Source of the DNA: Antitrichia curtipendula | Taxonomy: Eukaryota > Streptophyta > Bryopsida > Hypnales > Leucodontaceae | Direction: 5' to 3' | Length of the DNA stretch: 64,000 nucleotides | NCBI GenBank assembly: GCA_951230915.1 | Contig: OX579634.1 | Location: 17,324,725-17,388,724, forward strand | Part shown: positions 48,490 to 60,899 of the stretch, one piece after another | Numbering within the stretch: position 1 is the first letter of the stretch | How the letters are laid out: every line of letters starts with the position of its first letter | Made by a program: the position numbers and the translations under genes | Notes under the pieces: generated by a model | Told to the model about the DNA's origin: nothing | The model's database searches: none | What the model saw: the letters and a program-made list of their open reading frames with translations, nothing else

Positions 48490-49005
48490 GAAAAAAATAA
48501 TAAGTAGAAAGAAGTATAAAATGATTCAAAATACTAAATTATTGTGAATTTAGTTATGGAATTGAAAAATGCCAATTCCAATGGTTGTAATGTTGTAACA
48601 AACAATCTACATCCTATGATTTTAATTTTTTTTAAAACATTGAAAATTGAGTTAAATAAAGGATTCAAAGTTTATTTTAGAATATAGATTCCATAACTAC
48701 ATACAAACTAAAACTCTTCATAACTTTCATCTCATAATCAAAATGGAATGATTCAAAGCTTTCCTTGTGTAAATAAATCTAGAAAACCAATTTTATGTCT
48801 TTGTTTCTTAAAAAAGTGATTTTTTTAACTGCACTCATTGCCCGAGCTCCAAAAGAAATTACATATCATACAATAATTTTTTAACTATGTAGTCAAAAGT
48901 TATGAAAATTGTTGGGCCTTATAGCTACTCATCAACCACATGTTGTGTGAAAATTTCAAAGCGAAAACATGAAAGTTGCTTAAATGCTACTTGGTCTTTT
49001 ATGGG
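48490..49005 (+). mobile_element. T2 element, right part ending at TTAA
   Basis: Matches the T2 copies around 'ccaatggttgtaatg', 'aaactcttcataacttt' and 'gttgggccttatagctactc', and ends 'ttggtcttttatggg' followed by TTAA (49006-49009). It is the uninterrupted counterpart of the Stowaway insertion point at 10876. Confidence 0.55.
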
Positions 49006-49117
49006 TTAAATAGTAGGATTCTTTGTCATCCATCAGTCACTTTTCGGTTTGCACATCCCCACATGGTTAAAATTTTAATCCCTAAAGGTTCATTCCTAGT
49101 GGAAAGAGCTTCAATAG

Positions 49118-49152
49118 AAACAAACAAACAAACAAACAAACAAACAAACAAA
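49118..49152. repeat. (AAAC)n microsatellite
   Basis: Eight to nine uninterrupted CAAA units inside a T1-like segment that starts after TTAA at 49075-49078. Confidence 0.95.
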
Positions 49153-49362
49153 TCCTACTTCTTTTGCATATTCAATCATAGAATTTTGCATAAGATTTGT
49201 ATGAGAATATGTGGAGAGAATTTCAGAAATTTTGACCATATAGACCGTCAAATATGAGTGTTCATAGTGAAAATAAAAGTTTTTTTGTACCTTATTTTAC
49301 TACGCATCTATATTTGCATCTTCTAAATTAAAAATTTATATATGAGAGGTTTTGAGGTTTAA

Positions 49363-50092
49363 CTCCTAAATGGCTAAGGGGTATTTTGGAGTCTTTATTA
49401 ATTTTAGATAGACAATTTGTGATTTCAAATTTTTGATCCTATAGTTGGAATTTTGCACATAGATACATACAATAATTGTCTTGAATACAAGACAAATTTC
49501 ATAAAATTGGGATTAATGGTTAAATTGTTATATCCAATTTATTTATTTTATTCTCAACTCATGCATGTTGGACTACAAGAAAACCTTTGGTATTTGATTG
49601 TTTCTAAGAAAAAGTATTCCAAAATAAATTCCATAGATCTTCACCAATTTGAAAAGATTGTGAGATATATACATTTTGTTAGAAAAAAATTGGAAGATAA
49701 ACTATGCAAGTGCAAAGTCATAGAAAAAACTTTTTCTCAAAATTTGAAGGTAAATATCTTACAATCATTGTTTTTTTTTCACTTTAGAATTTTGACACAA
49801 TACAGTTGAATGACCTAGCTATATGATTTTATGGTTGGATTAGAAAAACACATTTCACCTCATAAATCTTCAATTACTTATTCAAGTTGGGCATAAATTA
49901 GTGCCCTAGAAAGTTAATAACAAGACACATGTTCTTTTACAAATAAATTTTTAAAAATTTACAATGTCTTGTCCAAAAAATGCAAAAGCCCAATATAGTC
50001 TTCTCAATCATATAAATGTTAAATATCACAGGAGAGATGGAGTTGAAACTCTAGGAAAAATTGAAAAAATTGTCAAGTAGCAGGAGATACAA
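49363..50092 (+). mobile_element. T1-type repeat, left part, interrupted by the LINE
   Basis: Starts after TTAA (49359-49362) with CTCCTAAATGGCTAAGG. Its last bases ('tgtcaagtagcaggagatac') line up with the T1 interior ('tgttaagtagaagtaggttc'), and the T1 sequence resumes after the LINE at 57345 ('gatggaaggaaaa' versus 'gattgaaggaaaa'). Confidence 0.5.
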
Positions 50093-50777
50093 ATTCTCTC
50101 CTCTCCCCCCCGTGGTTTTGATCCGCAATTTTCGGAGTGTTGCCTTTTGGGGCGGCAAACTGCTTTTTCACAATTTTTTTAGCTTTTTCAGGATTTGAGA
50201 GCGTTTTTGGCAGAGATCTGAGTCCCGATGCTTGATCGTCCAATCAAGCATGTAATCACGGACACAACAAACCTAGAATAGTTAGAACTGGATTGAAATC
50301 AAGCAGGTTCTAATCGGCGCAGTCTTCCGTTTTTCAGAAACAGGGGTTCGGCGGCAGTTTATATCTCTGGACCAATTTGATTTGCGGGTGGATACCTCCT
50401 GTAAAGGAGGTTACCACAAGCATCAGAGAAGGCTAGAGTTGGGGTCGCAAGCTCAAATTATCGGAAACAAGGAGGTGTCAAAATTGTAGAATTGACTACA
50501 TGGCAGAGATTTTCGGATAATTATAGTTAGGATTTTTTCAGGCAAATTTGTCTTTGCGAGCTCCAACAAGGGTGCATGGAGTTCCTGGTTGCAGGAACTA
50601 ATTAGCCTTGGAAACTTGGACGGTGGGTAGATAGTTTGGAAACATTTTTGTTGCTAGAACAATAAACCTCGGTTTATTGTTGAAATCCTAGGCTTGCATC
50701 GTAATTCACAAGCAGAGCCGTTGTTATATTGCGTGGGAAGATTTCTTAACAAACTAGGCTCTCACAGAGCTTACGAG

Positions 50778-52629
50778 ATGGAGAAGGATTATGGTGCTTA
50801 GCTCCCAGAGCTGAACAGTGCAGGGTGGACGTCATCGGACGCCCCCAAAGGAAATTCAGAGAAGGAACAATATCATGCAACGCATGCAGCCGACGACAAA
50901 AAGGAAGATCAAACGACAAAAGTTGATGCGGAGTGGAAGGTGATGTTGGAATTGTCCAAAGAGGAACTGCTCAAGTTGAAGACCACAAGATCGGAGCAAT
51001 ACAAGCGGATCGTGCTAGGTAAAATCTTTGAGGTCTCTCCGGGCTTTGCAGTTTTGTCCAAATTCTTATCGGACAGTTTGGCGGATCAATTTGTATCATT
51101 ATAGATTCTATCTAAAGGTTTCTTTAGAATAGAATTCAAATATGCATACGTAGCAGACAGATGTGTCCAATTAGAGGTTAAAGAGTTAGAAAGGGAGTTT
51201 GTTTGATTTCGTCCATGGATTGTGAGATTCTCCGTAAAGGCGCTACCGCCAGAGATACGGTCCGGGTACGTTATCAGGATCCAGTTTCCGGACCTGGACC
51301 CGGTCTTTCAGACGCATGACTGGCTATGCAAGTTCGCCTCCTTGATTGGAGAGGTCTAGGAGATTGAACAGGACAATACTACATGCAATCGACCCTCGGG
51401 ACCGCTGATTTTTATAAGGGTACATGAGATATCGACACTGCTTGGATATATTAGGGTACCGTCGATAGAGGAGGGTTCCAAGGAAATCTTCTTTGCAGAC
51501 CAAGGAGTCAGCTATTCAGGCCTCTCGGACCAATGCAATAGATGTAGAAGGTTCGGCCATAGTGCCCTCAATTGTCCGCTGAATGAAAAAAAAACAGGAC
51601 TCAAAGAACTCCACCAAGAAACCAGGACTACAAGAGGAGAAGAAGACAAAGGACTCCTATCTCACTCAGGAAGGTTTCACGATGGTAACAAAGAAGTCGA
51701 AGAAGAAGGAAGGGAGTAGAGAGCCTTCAGACAAGGCCAAATCGAAGAAAGGTAACAAACCTCAGGTACAATGGGTGGCCAAACCCAAGGCACACTCGGA
51801 ACAAACGCTTGAGGCTAATAAAGATACGGGGTGGACGCAAAATGAAGCAGATACGAGCAAGATCGTTGAGCTACAGTTACCCCCGGGGCTAGTATTGACA
51901 CCCCAGATTGAGATCGGAGCTATGGATCTGGTGATGGAGGAAACGATATCGCCAACAGTATGGCGGGGGGTGCAAAATAGCTCGGTACAGTAGCCATCTC
52001 TAGACTTATCAGCAAATCCATTCGAGAGTCTAAAGAGCCTCTCAGAGAACGATTTTCTTCCCTTAGGGGAGACAGGACCAGAGATTAAAGTCAAACAAAA
52101 AAAATCCAGCACAAGAAGGTACTTGTTACAACAAGAGGCTAAGGTCGCAACGGAGATTTTAACAAAGGAGCTCCCGGAAGAGGTCCCGGTTGAAGAGGAG
52201 CCTACGAAGCTCACAGAAGAAGGACCGGCTGAAGAGGAGCCGGTAGAGGAAATGATGGATGAGTCACAGGATCAACATGCATTTCTTGTAGAAAATCCGA
52301 TTGAAGGACGTTTCTGGTCACAAAAATTGGAGCGCCAGACGACAAACCTATCCAGCGAATGGTGGCAAGCATGGTCGGCAGGATCTCTAGGCGCTGCATT
52401 CACAACTCCAAGTCTGGGCTTACCGGAACAAGGACAAAGATTTCTTTCAATCTGGCCAATTATATATAAAGATAAGGGCAGCAACTCATTAGTCCTACTG
52501 GAATCCTTGGGAGAAATATCGGGACTCATGGATCCATTGAAATTAGCTTTCACGACCAAGGATGCTCAAGAAGACAGGATCCAAACACACATTTTGAAAC
52601 AATATAGGATTACCTCAAGCACCATCTAG
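50778..52629 (+). pseudogene. LINE ORF1 (Gag-like RNA-binding protein), degenerate
   Basis: Begins at ATG 50778. A domain resembling the DUF4283/Gag-like region of plant L1 ORF1 lies around 50940-51360 (VRFSVKALPPEIRSGYVIRI). A zinc knuckle of CX2CX4HX4C form (CNRCRRFGHSALNC) spans about 51534-51575. A basic, Lys-rich linker and an acidic repeat region (EEVPVEEEPTKLTEE near 52180) follow. Stops include TAG at 50799 and 51991. At the A9 run near 51584 the frame changes by one base, apparently a homopolymer indel. It ends at TAG 52627-52629. Confidence 0.75.
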
Positions 52630-52996
52630 TTAAACCGCCAAACTTACACAGGTGGGAATCCATCTCTTGGTCTGTACGATGGGACAGTGAGGGGAGCTCA
52701 CATGAGCTCACAGTGGCGGCATCAATTAAAGTCACCCAAAAGGCTAAGTGCCTAAGGGGAGTGAGCTACTCGTGGTGGCAGCCAAAAGAGATCACAAAAA
52801 TCGTTGTTTGGCGAGGCCAGACAAAGGCTAACATTTTGTTCAAAGAATGGATTGGAGTAGAAGACCTCGCCAAAGGTACAGCAGGGTGGAAACTAAGCAT
52901 ACAGGCATCTCCACAGCAACTGCAGAAGAAGGCCAAAACACACTGCTCGAAGTAGGAACAGGTTATCAAATACGATAAACGATTAGAAACAAATGA

Positions 52997-55900
52997 TTGG
53001 TCACTCTCAATATTTGTGGGGCAGGAGTGGGTACCAAAGGGTCCGAGAAACAAGTACACATCAGAAGAATTTTTGACAGAATGGCAATTCAACCTCAAAT
53101 CATGTTATTTCAAGAACATTGGATGAAGGAGAGCAGATGCTGCGGCAAGGCCAGGAGCTTCCCTTTTCTGAACAGACATTGTGCTTGGAACCCGGCCATC
53201 CAGAGTGGCCGCGGCACGGGAAGATGGAGAGCAGGTACGGGGATCCTCATCGCTAGAAGCCTGGCATCCGCGGTGGTGGATGAAGGCATTATGGTGGAAG
53301 GCCAGACTCAATACATTTCCATTCAATCATCTAACAATTTCATTTTATCTATTATCAATGTGTATGCCTCAGGTACATCACATGATAGGGCTGCGTTTTG
53401 GAACAAAATAGTAGATGCCAATGTGGCCGGATAGGAATATATTTTGGCAAGGGATTTTAACATGGTGGAGGAGGAGAGCGATCGGTTGGGCAGTTCCCGG
53501 GGATGTACAAGCACCAATTAGAGAGAGGGGGCAAACTGGACAAGGCTTCTCAATTACTATGGGCTTGAGAATGTGTGGAAAACTGATCCAATCCGTAAAT
53601 CTTCACCCAAGATTTTCACTTGAAGAAACAATAAAGTGGACTCCGACCGAAGAGGAACTAGGCTAGATCGTATATATCTCTCTCATCGGATCTGTGTGAT
53701 GAGGGGGGAGTTCTGACATCGCACCCTCACATAAAAATATCTTATCACTCATCGGTTCAGTCTCAACTCTTCTCATTAACCAAGCCAAAAACCAGGAAGA
53801 AACAGATGCTAGTGGAGGTCTTGTGGAATGAGTTCGTGCGGGAAAGGATACAAAAATCTTGGAGTGAAGGAGACCAACTAGAGCTGGGACACTCTTGGAT
53901 GCATTGGGTTCAAGGTACGCAAGAGAGGGCAGTAAAAGAAGCTAACAAAATCAATAAGAAGTGGAGGGCAGCCAAGTACAGGCTCAAGCACAAGGCATTA
54001 AGGGACATGGAGGAAGCGGAGGCTTTTCTAACTCGGCACCCAGGAGATATAAACACTATGCTCAGACTGGATGCAGCAAAAACTATTCTGCACAACCTAC
54101 AATCGAGACATTGGAGGCGCAGTACCATGCTGTTTCGGCAAGGTAGATGAAGAATGGTGACCACTGCACGAAAGATTTCTTCGACATTTTCAAAGACATG
54201 CATAAGCGTTCTCGAATCACACAATTGATGGTGGATGGGTCAGCAGTAACTCGATAGCAAGAAAAGGCGAAAGAAGTCACAAAATTCTACCAAAACCTGT
54301 ACTCGGAAAGCCCTGAAACATTGGAAACTTTGGCCGCCAAGGAATAGATTCTGCAGAGCGTCCCAAAGATAGTCACGGAGGCTCACAACAACAATTTCAG
54401 TAAGGAGCTGTCCCTCGCGGAACTGCAGGAGGCCATCAAATCACTCTTGTCCGGAAATGCACCCGATGATGACGGGATCCCTACGGATTTCTTTAAGTTC
54501 TGTACCGATGCAGTGGTAGGGGATTTGCTTAAAGCTGTGCAGGAGGTTTTAGCAAAAGGAGAGCTATCCAGTGGATACAACAAGAGCATTATTATGCTAA
54601 TTTCTAAAGGGGTTGATGCCTCCTTGATCAAGAATTTCAGACCCATCACATTATTATCCTCCTTCTATAAGGTGGTAGCCAAGGTTTTGGCAAATCGGTT
54701 ACAAAAAATACTCCCGGAGATCATTCGACCTAATCAAACAAGATTTATTCCAGGGAGATGCATTATAGACAACATATTTTTAGCCCAAGAGTCTATGCAG
54801 TATGCGGAAGAATCGGGACAAGACCTCACTCTATTGTTGCTAGACTTTGAGAAGCCATATGACCACATCTCTTGGAACTTCATGAGAGATGTTTCGGAGA
54901 AACAAGGATTCCATGGGGACTTTATTAGGGGAGTAATGTCACTATACAAAAATGTTTCCTCATTGGTCATAGTGAATAGTGAGATTGGAGAAGCTTTTGA
55001 TCTCTCACGATCCGTGAGACAAGGCTGTTCATTGGCACTGTTTCTCTTTGTGGTGGTTTTGGACTCCTTGGGATACATGCTAGAAGACAACCAGTATGGA
55101 GTACAAGGCTTTACACTACCAGATGGATCCATTGTGATGGATGCGTCATATGCGGATGACATTGCGCTTTACCTTCTTGGTACCATTGAAAATCTAAGCA
55201 AGGCATATGAGGTACTGTCTATCTTTGCTTGGGCTCCGGGTCAAAGCTGAACTGGAATAAAACATTTGCAATTTGGGCATGCAAGAATAGTAAGAGTTTT
55301 TCTTGGGGAGTGGATTTTGAAGTGAAATGGGTGCCAAAGGGGACATGGGTGCGGTATCTGGATCCTCTGATAGAATTTCACCTTCCGTCGGACACTAATA
55401 CGGCACCACTTTTGACAACAATTAAGAAAAAACTACGGTCTTGGGCGGCCAAGACGATTTCTACGACTGGAAGGGTAATTATTATTAACCAGGTTTTGTT
55501 GGCAACCTGCTAGTATACTGCAGCTTGCTGTGGGTTGTCAGTCAAGAACTGTGACATCATCAGGGGCCCTATGACACAATACTTATAGACAGGGAGGAAT
55601 GAAGGCAAGTACACATCCCGAGTTAAATGGAAGGCTTGCATATTACCGCAATAAGATGGAGGAATTCAGTTAATAGATCCTCTCCTACAAACTAGGGCAT
55701 TACTGGCAAAGTTAGTAGTAAAGAGATTAGCACAAGGGGATGAGCCTTGGAAGAAACTGCTTGGAAGCAAGATCACATCCGGCAAACCTTTGGGAGATGT
55801 GAATTGGCTCTTCTATAGCAAAGGGATTAAGAAGGTGAATCATTCACCCTTATTAGCGGCTTGTCTTAAAGCATTTGTCTCGGTGAAGGGAAACTTAATC

Positions 55901-57300
55901 CAAAAAAATCTAGAAATTATAGAAAACGTCTTGAGACAACCCTTATTTGGAAATCCCTTGATAGTTGAAAATGAAGGAGTTCCGTTGGGCATGGGACCGA
56001 ACTTGGGATTACACCTGTGGGCCAAAGTAGGAATTTCTCAAGTCAAAGATCTATGGGATAGCAGCAAAGCTGACCGGCTCAATATGGCGGATATTCAAAG
56101 GAAATTACCTCAGAGAGGGGCAGTCACGAAAAAAGGACAAAGCAGGAGACTGAAAATCCTAACTTACATATTGTGGGATCTAAAGGCATTCCCGGTCAAA
56201 GGAAAAACCTCCTAGCTTCACTCATCCGGGAGTTCACAGTTCTTCCACTACAGACTGACAGATACGGATGAACATAAAGTGACCAAGTTCAACCTTGATC
56301 CAAGGAAAGGGATTTTATTCCAAGGGAAGAGAGTTTTCAGCTACCAATCACGCGGTCACAACACGCACGGGTTGCTAGATGGAACTCGTAGTCATGCTCA
56401 TTTTACGATTGTAATCTACAGGAGGTGCCTTAGAAGCCCAGCTTGGTATGGGCAGTACAAGATGGATCACTGATGGACCTTCACTAGGACCCGGGAGAAT
56501 GGCACTGGGCCAAATTGGATAAATTTATAGAGACCCCTTTCTATGGATATATAGCTAGACGAGGCTACAAGGGTCTAAAGACTAAAGGGAAAAGACCTAT
56601 AGGAATGTAGGAATTAGTTAATCAAGGATTTGAAGTTGCAGACATCAGAAGGGTATACAAATTTCTATGGCGTAATAGCCGACCTAAGAAACAAGCCATG
56701 TTTATATGGCAAGCACTGAACATAGGCATTATAACTGGAGACTGGCTTTCTTGAAGGATACCTGGAGCGCAAGTTGGATGCAGCTTGTGTCCGAACACAA
56801 TAGAGACAATGATTCATCTTTTCTGGAATTGTCCTGTCACCTAGGACTTATGGAAGAAATTCAACAATCTGGCGCTTTCCACCAAAGATTATAAGATTGA
56901 ATCACTTCAACAGGCTTTACTAGAATACTTTGAAGTCTCAGTAGGAGGAGATCTTAGCAACTATGTTTACCAACACCAACCTTGGGACCTTATAAGAACT
57001 TTTCTCATTTGGCATATCTGGACGGATAGATGTAGTAAACGATATGGAGATCAAAAGATTAGCACAAATAGAATTATTAGCTCTATCTAGATTTCTACTT
57101 TACATGTAGAAATGGTAGTTTGGAAGCATTTTCACACTATCATCAAAAACAAAGAAAATTTAGCTAGCATTGAATTATCCTTTGCTACGGAATGGACACC
57201 GCTCTTATGTACTTTGGGAACTGGGACTTGGCACTTCACTGTGCCTCCCATTCTCCTCTTATTTGTTTTCCGTGTTCATTTTAATGTGAAGGGGGCTTCA
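52997..57300 (+). pseudogene. LINE ORF2 (endonuclease, reverse transcriptase, zf-RVT), degenerate
   Basis: The endonuclease part begins LNICGAGVGTKGS, with QEHWMKES (catalytic Glu), GTGILIARS, INVYASG, ARDFNMVEE (GDFN site with a changed first residue), RLDRIYLS and SDIAPS (SDH site, His lost). The reverse transcriptase is cleanest in 54447-55250: NFRPITLLSSFYKVVAKVLA, FIPGRCIIDNIFLAQES, DFEKPYDHISW, SVRQGCSLALFLF and YADD (55149-55160). Later frames contain KKLRSWAAKTISTTGRVI and, near 56776-56838, a CSLCP...ETMIHLFWNCP zinc-finger (zf-RVT) tail. There are many stops and at least several frame changes, so no active enzyme can be made. Confidence 0.85.
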
Positions 57301-57344
57301 CCCCCCTCCCTCGCCCTCCGTAGCGTTCAAAGCAGAAGATACAA

Positions 57345-57734
57345 GATGGAAGGAAAATTATATTGTTAGTACATAGTACATTCAAAATTTTACTTTCTCA
57401 TTATAATGATGTTTTAAGATTTGAATTTGAATTTATTTATAAACTTAAAAAAAATTTATTTTTTAGCTGAAATATATTTGTATTCTTTGTACAATAGAAT
57501 ATTTTTAAAATCAAAGTCTTAAAAATCTATACTATAAAATTGAAATAAGACTACCTCACAAATCAACAACTTAATGGATGAGAAATTCTATATTCAATGT
57601 ATTTGGGGCATATTTACACTCATCTATTGTCCAAAATTTGAATGCCTTGTCTTTAAAGACTTAATGTTTGTATGTCTCAAAATCTGTTAAATTCAATAAA
57701 TTATAGTTTTCAAAACATTATATTTTAATTTGTC
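57345..57734. other. Continuation of the interrupted repeat after the LINE
   Basis: AT-rich; the first 40 bases continue the T1 sequence cut by the LINE, after which the similarity fades. No gene. Confidence 0.4.
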
Positions 57735-57738
57735 TTAA

Positions 57739-58250
57739 CCCCTAAGTCCCAAGGCTTCTTTCACAACATTGCCATTTCTATAGCAAAGAGCAAAAAAATA
57801 AATTTAATCTTTATTTTGCATATCTAGCCATAGGATATTTACTAGACTAATATAAAAATGTGTGGAAGAAATTCCACAAACTTTGACCGCATAGACTGCA
57901 AGATATTTGTGCTTAAAGTGAAGGAAACAAGTAATTTTTGCACCATGTTCAACTACAATTTTTGTCTTTGAACCTTCATAACTTATAACACTTGCTCTAA
58001 TGATTTTGAATTTTGAATTTTATATGATAAAGAATTGAGTTGAAATTTATTTTTTTTAAATTCAAAAAATACACAATTAATTTTCACTCATTAAAAAATG
58101 GTTAAGTAGAAGTAGGTTTAAGATTGAAGGAAGGTTTAAATTGTTAATAGTTTTAAGATGGAATTGAAATACACTAATCTTAAAGATGAGATTGTTCTAG
58201 CAAGAGATCTTAACCTTATTAAAATGTGTTTCTTGAATGCATCTATGTGC
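57739..58250 (+). mobile_element. TTAA-flanked T1 element, right end lost
   Basis: TTAA (57735-57738) then CCCCTAAGTCCCAAGGC, followed by the family blocks 'catttctatagcaaagagca', 'ttgaccgcatagactgcaag' and 'agaagtaggtttaagattg'. Decays after about 58250. Confidence 0.6.
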
Positions 58251-59734
58251 AAAAGACTAAAGACTAAAGAGTCAAATTTTATCTATATTTGGACTTTGAA
58301 TAATCACAATAAGGTTTCAAGAGCAAATAATGAGAATTGAAGAGTTTTGAGGTATGTATTCATTAACAAATTATTAAATTTTTTACAAGATTTCAAAATA
58401 TTTAAAGAATATGAAGTTTTTTGAAAAAAAATAAAATTTGGATTTATAAAAAATAAATCATTAAATATAAATAAATTACAAAACAATATAAATAAATTCA
58501 AACTAAAAATCTAAAGTTTAAAGTAAAATTTTATCATGTCACAAGACTCTATACTCTCCTCTCTTGGTTTCAATCTATTTGCAAATTTTAGTTGCCCAAT
58601 AGAATATGTTCTTATTTTTACAATATTATAGGTTTATAATTCATTTTTGAAAGATAGATTTACTTTTTCGTTATAAATTTATGAAAACCTTCTACTCTCT
58701 AAAGTCTAAAACCTTCAATCCATTGTCACCGGTAGCTTGGAGAGCATTTGAACTCTAATTTTTAAAAACTTAAATAATGATTATGTTTATAAGCTTGCAA
58801 TTACAACTCCATTGCAAATATAACTAGGAGTCTATTGCTCTCCACATTAATAATGACAACCAATTTTCAATACATTGTTTTACAAAAAATGGAAAAAAAA
58901 ATTGTTGTTAAATATAAGCTTTGGAAAATGGTGCAAATTTTATGTCTTTCTGAAAGTATCTAATTTTTACACATCTTGTATAGATAGAAGGTTTGATGTG
59001 GTTACAACACCAAAGCTCCAATATTCTTCATTGTGCTAGAAATGAAAACCATTTATATTTATATTTTTGAAATTTAAAATCTTAAAATTTGTAAATTTTT
59101 GGAATTCTAAAATTTATAATTTTAATTTGTAAAATAATAAAATTATAGATTATTAGGTTGTAAAATTATGAGTTTATTAATTTGGTAATTCATTAATTAT
59201 TAATGTTTTAATTTAATATTTATTTTTTTGTAATAAAAATAGTTCATTTACAATAATTTTTGCACTACAAAGGGATCTTTTCAATTTGAAAAAGAGACTA
59301 AATAAAAAAACATGATTTGTATAATTCAATACTAGGATTCCTTGTGTTCTTGGTAAAGGCCAACTAAAGGATTCTATATTATAGCCCTAATCATAGCTAC
59401 TAATAAAATAAGATCAAAAATTCCAATTAGAACAAGATACATAAATGCTTAAGACATTACAAGTGCATAGGAGATTTTGGCAGTGGGAATTTTCACATGG
59501 ATATTAGAACTTGTTTTTTGTGTAGGATAATTGTGAAGTGAGTTTTAAGGCAAATATATTGATTGCCATCATTTGATCACTATACATAAGTGATTTCATT
59601 AGAAAATCTAATGAAATCATAATATAAGATTTCGAGTGGAATGCTTGATCAAAGGAATTTAAAAAAAAATGATCAATTCAAATTAAAAAGGTAATGATGG
59701 AGTTCAAAGACATCAATGCATTTGAAGTGCTATA
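58251..59734. other. Very AT-rich intergenic sequence
   Basis: No gene. Runs of A/T with dispersed 'aaaattt' motifs. 59600-59625 holds an inverted repeat around 'tgatttcatta'/'taatgaaatca'. Confidence 0.4.
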
Positions 59735-60899
59735 GGCTCTAAATGTCACCAAGGTATAGAAATCTCAACCATACAATCTTGTATTGTATGTGTGTATAGA
59801 TGACGTGAACCAAATTTGTAGTGATTTGGCCACATAGATTGCAAGATTATAATGTTTTAGTGATGAAAAAAGATGCTAGCAACACATATGGAGGTGAAAT
59901 TCAAATTTCTAAACCTATTAAAATGAAAAAAAAATTAATTTTAAAGTGATTCAAAAACAACATACAGACACATTGGTGAAAAAAATATCATTCAATTGAC
60001 TCATTGTGTATCCAAAATAATTAGATGATTTTCAGCCCTTAGAGAGAACTACGAGTTCCCCAGGGTTCCTAATCCCTAGAATTGCGTCGCAACAGTTGCC
60101 TGACGTGGTACAATGACTGCCATGGCATATTATTTTATTTTATTTTAAAATTTAAAAAATTTAAAATTAGTCTTTTATTTCATTTTAAGATTTTTAAAAT
60201 TAATTAATTAATTAATTAATTGTGACAACGTCGAGAACAGGCCTGAAACGGCCCCACTCCCACCACCCCAAATCTCATCTAATGCATCGAATGCCAAAAA
60301 GTACCAAAAAAAGTTAATAGAAAAACATCTGAGGTTGAACCTCCTTCTATTAAAATGCTTCTCAGTCACTCATAACTTTTTGAATTGATTTGAAACTTTA
60401 GACAAACAAAACAGACTAGTATGCGCAACTTTTCCAAAAAGAATTTTTTTAAAAGGACATTGTATGATGAAGATACAAGCCACCAAAGTTAATTATAATC
60501 CCCAAATATTGGGATTTTGAACTTCAAATTGCTCCCAAACATTCAAAACAACTTGGATTGACATGAAATTTTTATTGGATAAAAAATTACATAGACTTTA
60601 AGAGGAACATAACACAATAATTTTATTAAAAAAAAGTATTTAGATGAAGGAGATATAAGCCCTCGAAGTTGTAGCCATCAAATGTAGTTTGGGGAACTCA
60701 AATTGAACCTTTGAACTTTGATTGACCTAAAAATAACAATTAAATCTTAGATTGATCTAAAAGTTTTAGTACACAAACTAGAGCTCAAATTCTTCAACAA
60801 GTTTTATTGAATTCGGATATTGGATGCAAAAGTTACAGCACTTTGAATTGAACTGAAACTATGTGAGGACACTTTTGATTCCTTGGGGCATTTAGGGGG
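59735..60899 (+). mobile_element. T3 repeat, copy without the insertions present at 4155-7196
   Basis: Left CTCTAAATGTCACCAAGG and inverted right CCCCTAAATGCCCCAAGG are clearly related. Flanks (TATA, GTAAC) only loosely resemble TTAA. It serves as the empty site for the foldback at 59757, the Stowaway at 59850 and the T2 element at 59941. It contains its own extra dispersed repeat at 60055-60300. Noncoding. Confidence 0.65.
60055..60300 (-). repeat. Dispersed repeat (inverse copy of 29880-30130)
   Basis: Colinear on the opposite strand: 'ggcctgaaacggcccc', 'ccccaaatctcatc', 'ttcattttaagattttta', 'gtacaatgactgccatggca', 'ccccagggttcct'. It includes a (TTAA)n run near 60200-60220. Class unknown. 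Confidence 0.6.

Larger units (their letters stand above)
50093..57330 (+). mobile_element. L1-clade LINE retrotransposon, 7.2 kb, degenerate
   Basis: Two-ORF structure with a 5' leader of about 0.7 kb, ORF1 with a CCHC knuckle, and ORF2 with APE-type endonuclease, reverse transcriptase and zf-RVT tail. A probable 14-bp target duplication AGCAGGAGATACAA (50079-50092) / AGCAGAAGATACAA (57331-57344) brackets it with one change, and joining the flanks restores a T1-family repeat. Higher GC than the flanks. No poly(A) tail is visible at the 3' edge. Both ORFs carry stops and frameshifts, so it is inactive. Confidence 0.85.

Noticed and set aside
49453..49809. 118-codon forward open frame in AT-rich DNA
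   Set aside because: Lys/Ile-rich, no domain, and located in a T1-type repeat.
51762..52214. 150-codon minus-strand open frame
   Set aside because: Antisense shadow of LINE ORF1.
54734..55162. 142-codon minus-strand open frame
   Set aside because: Antisense shadow of the reverse transcriptase.
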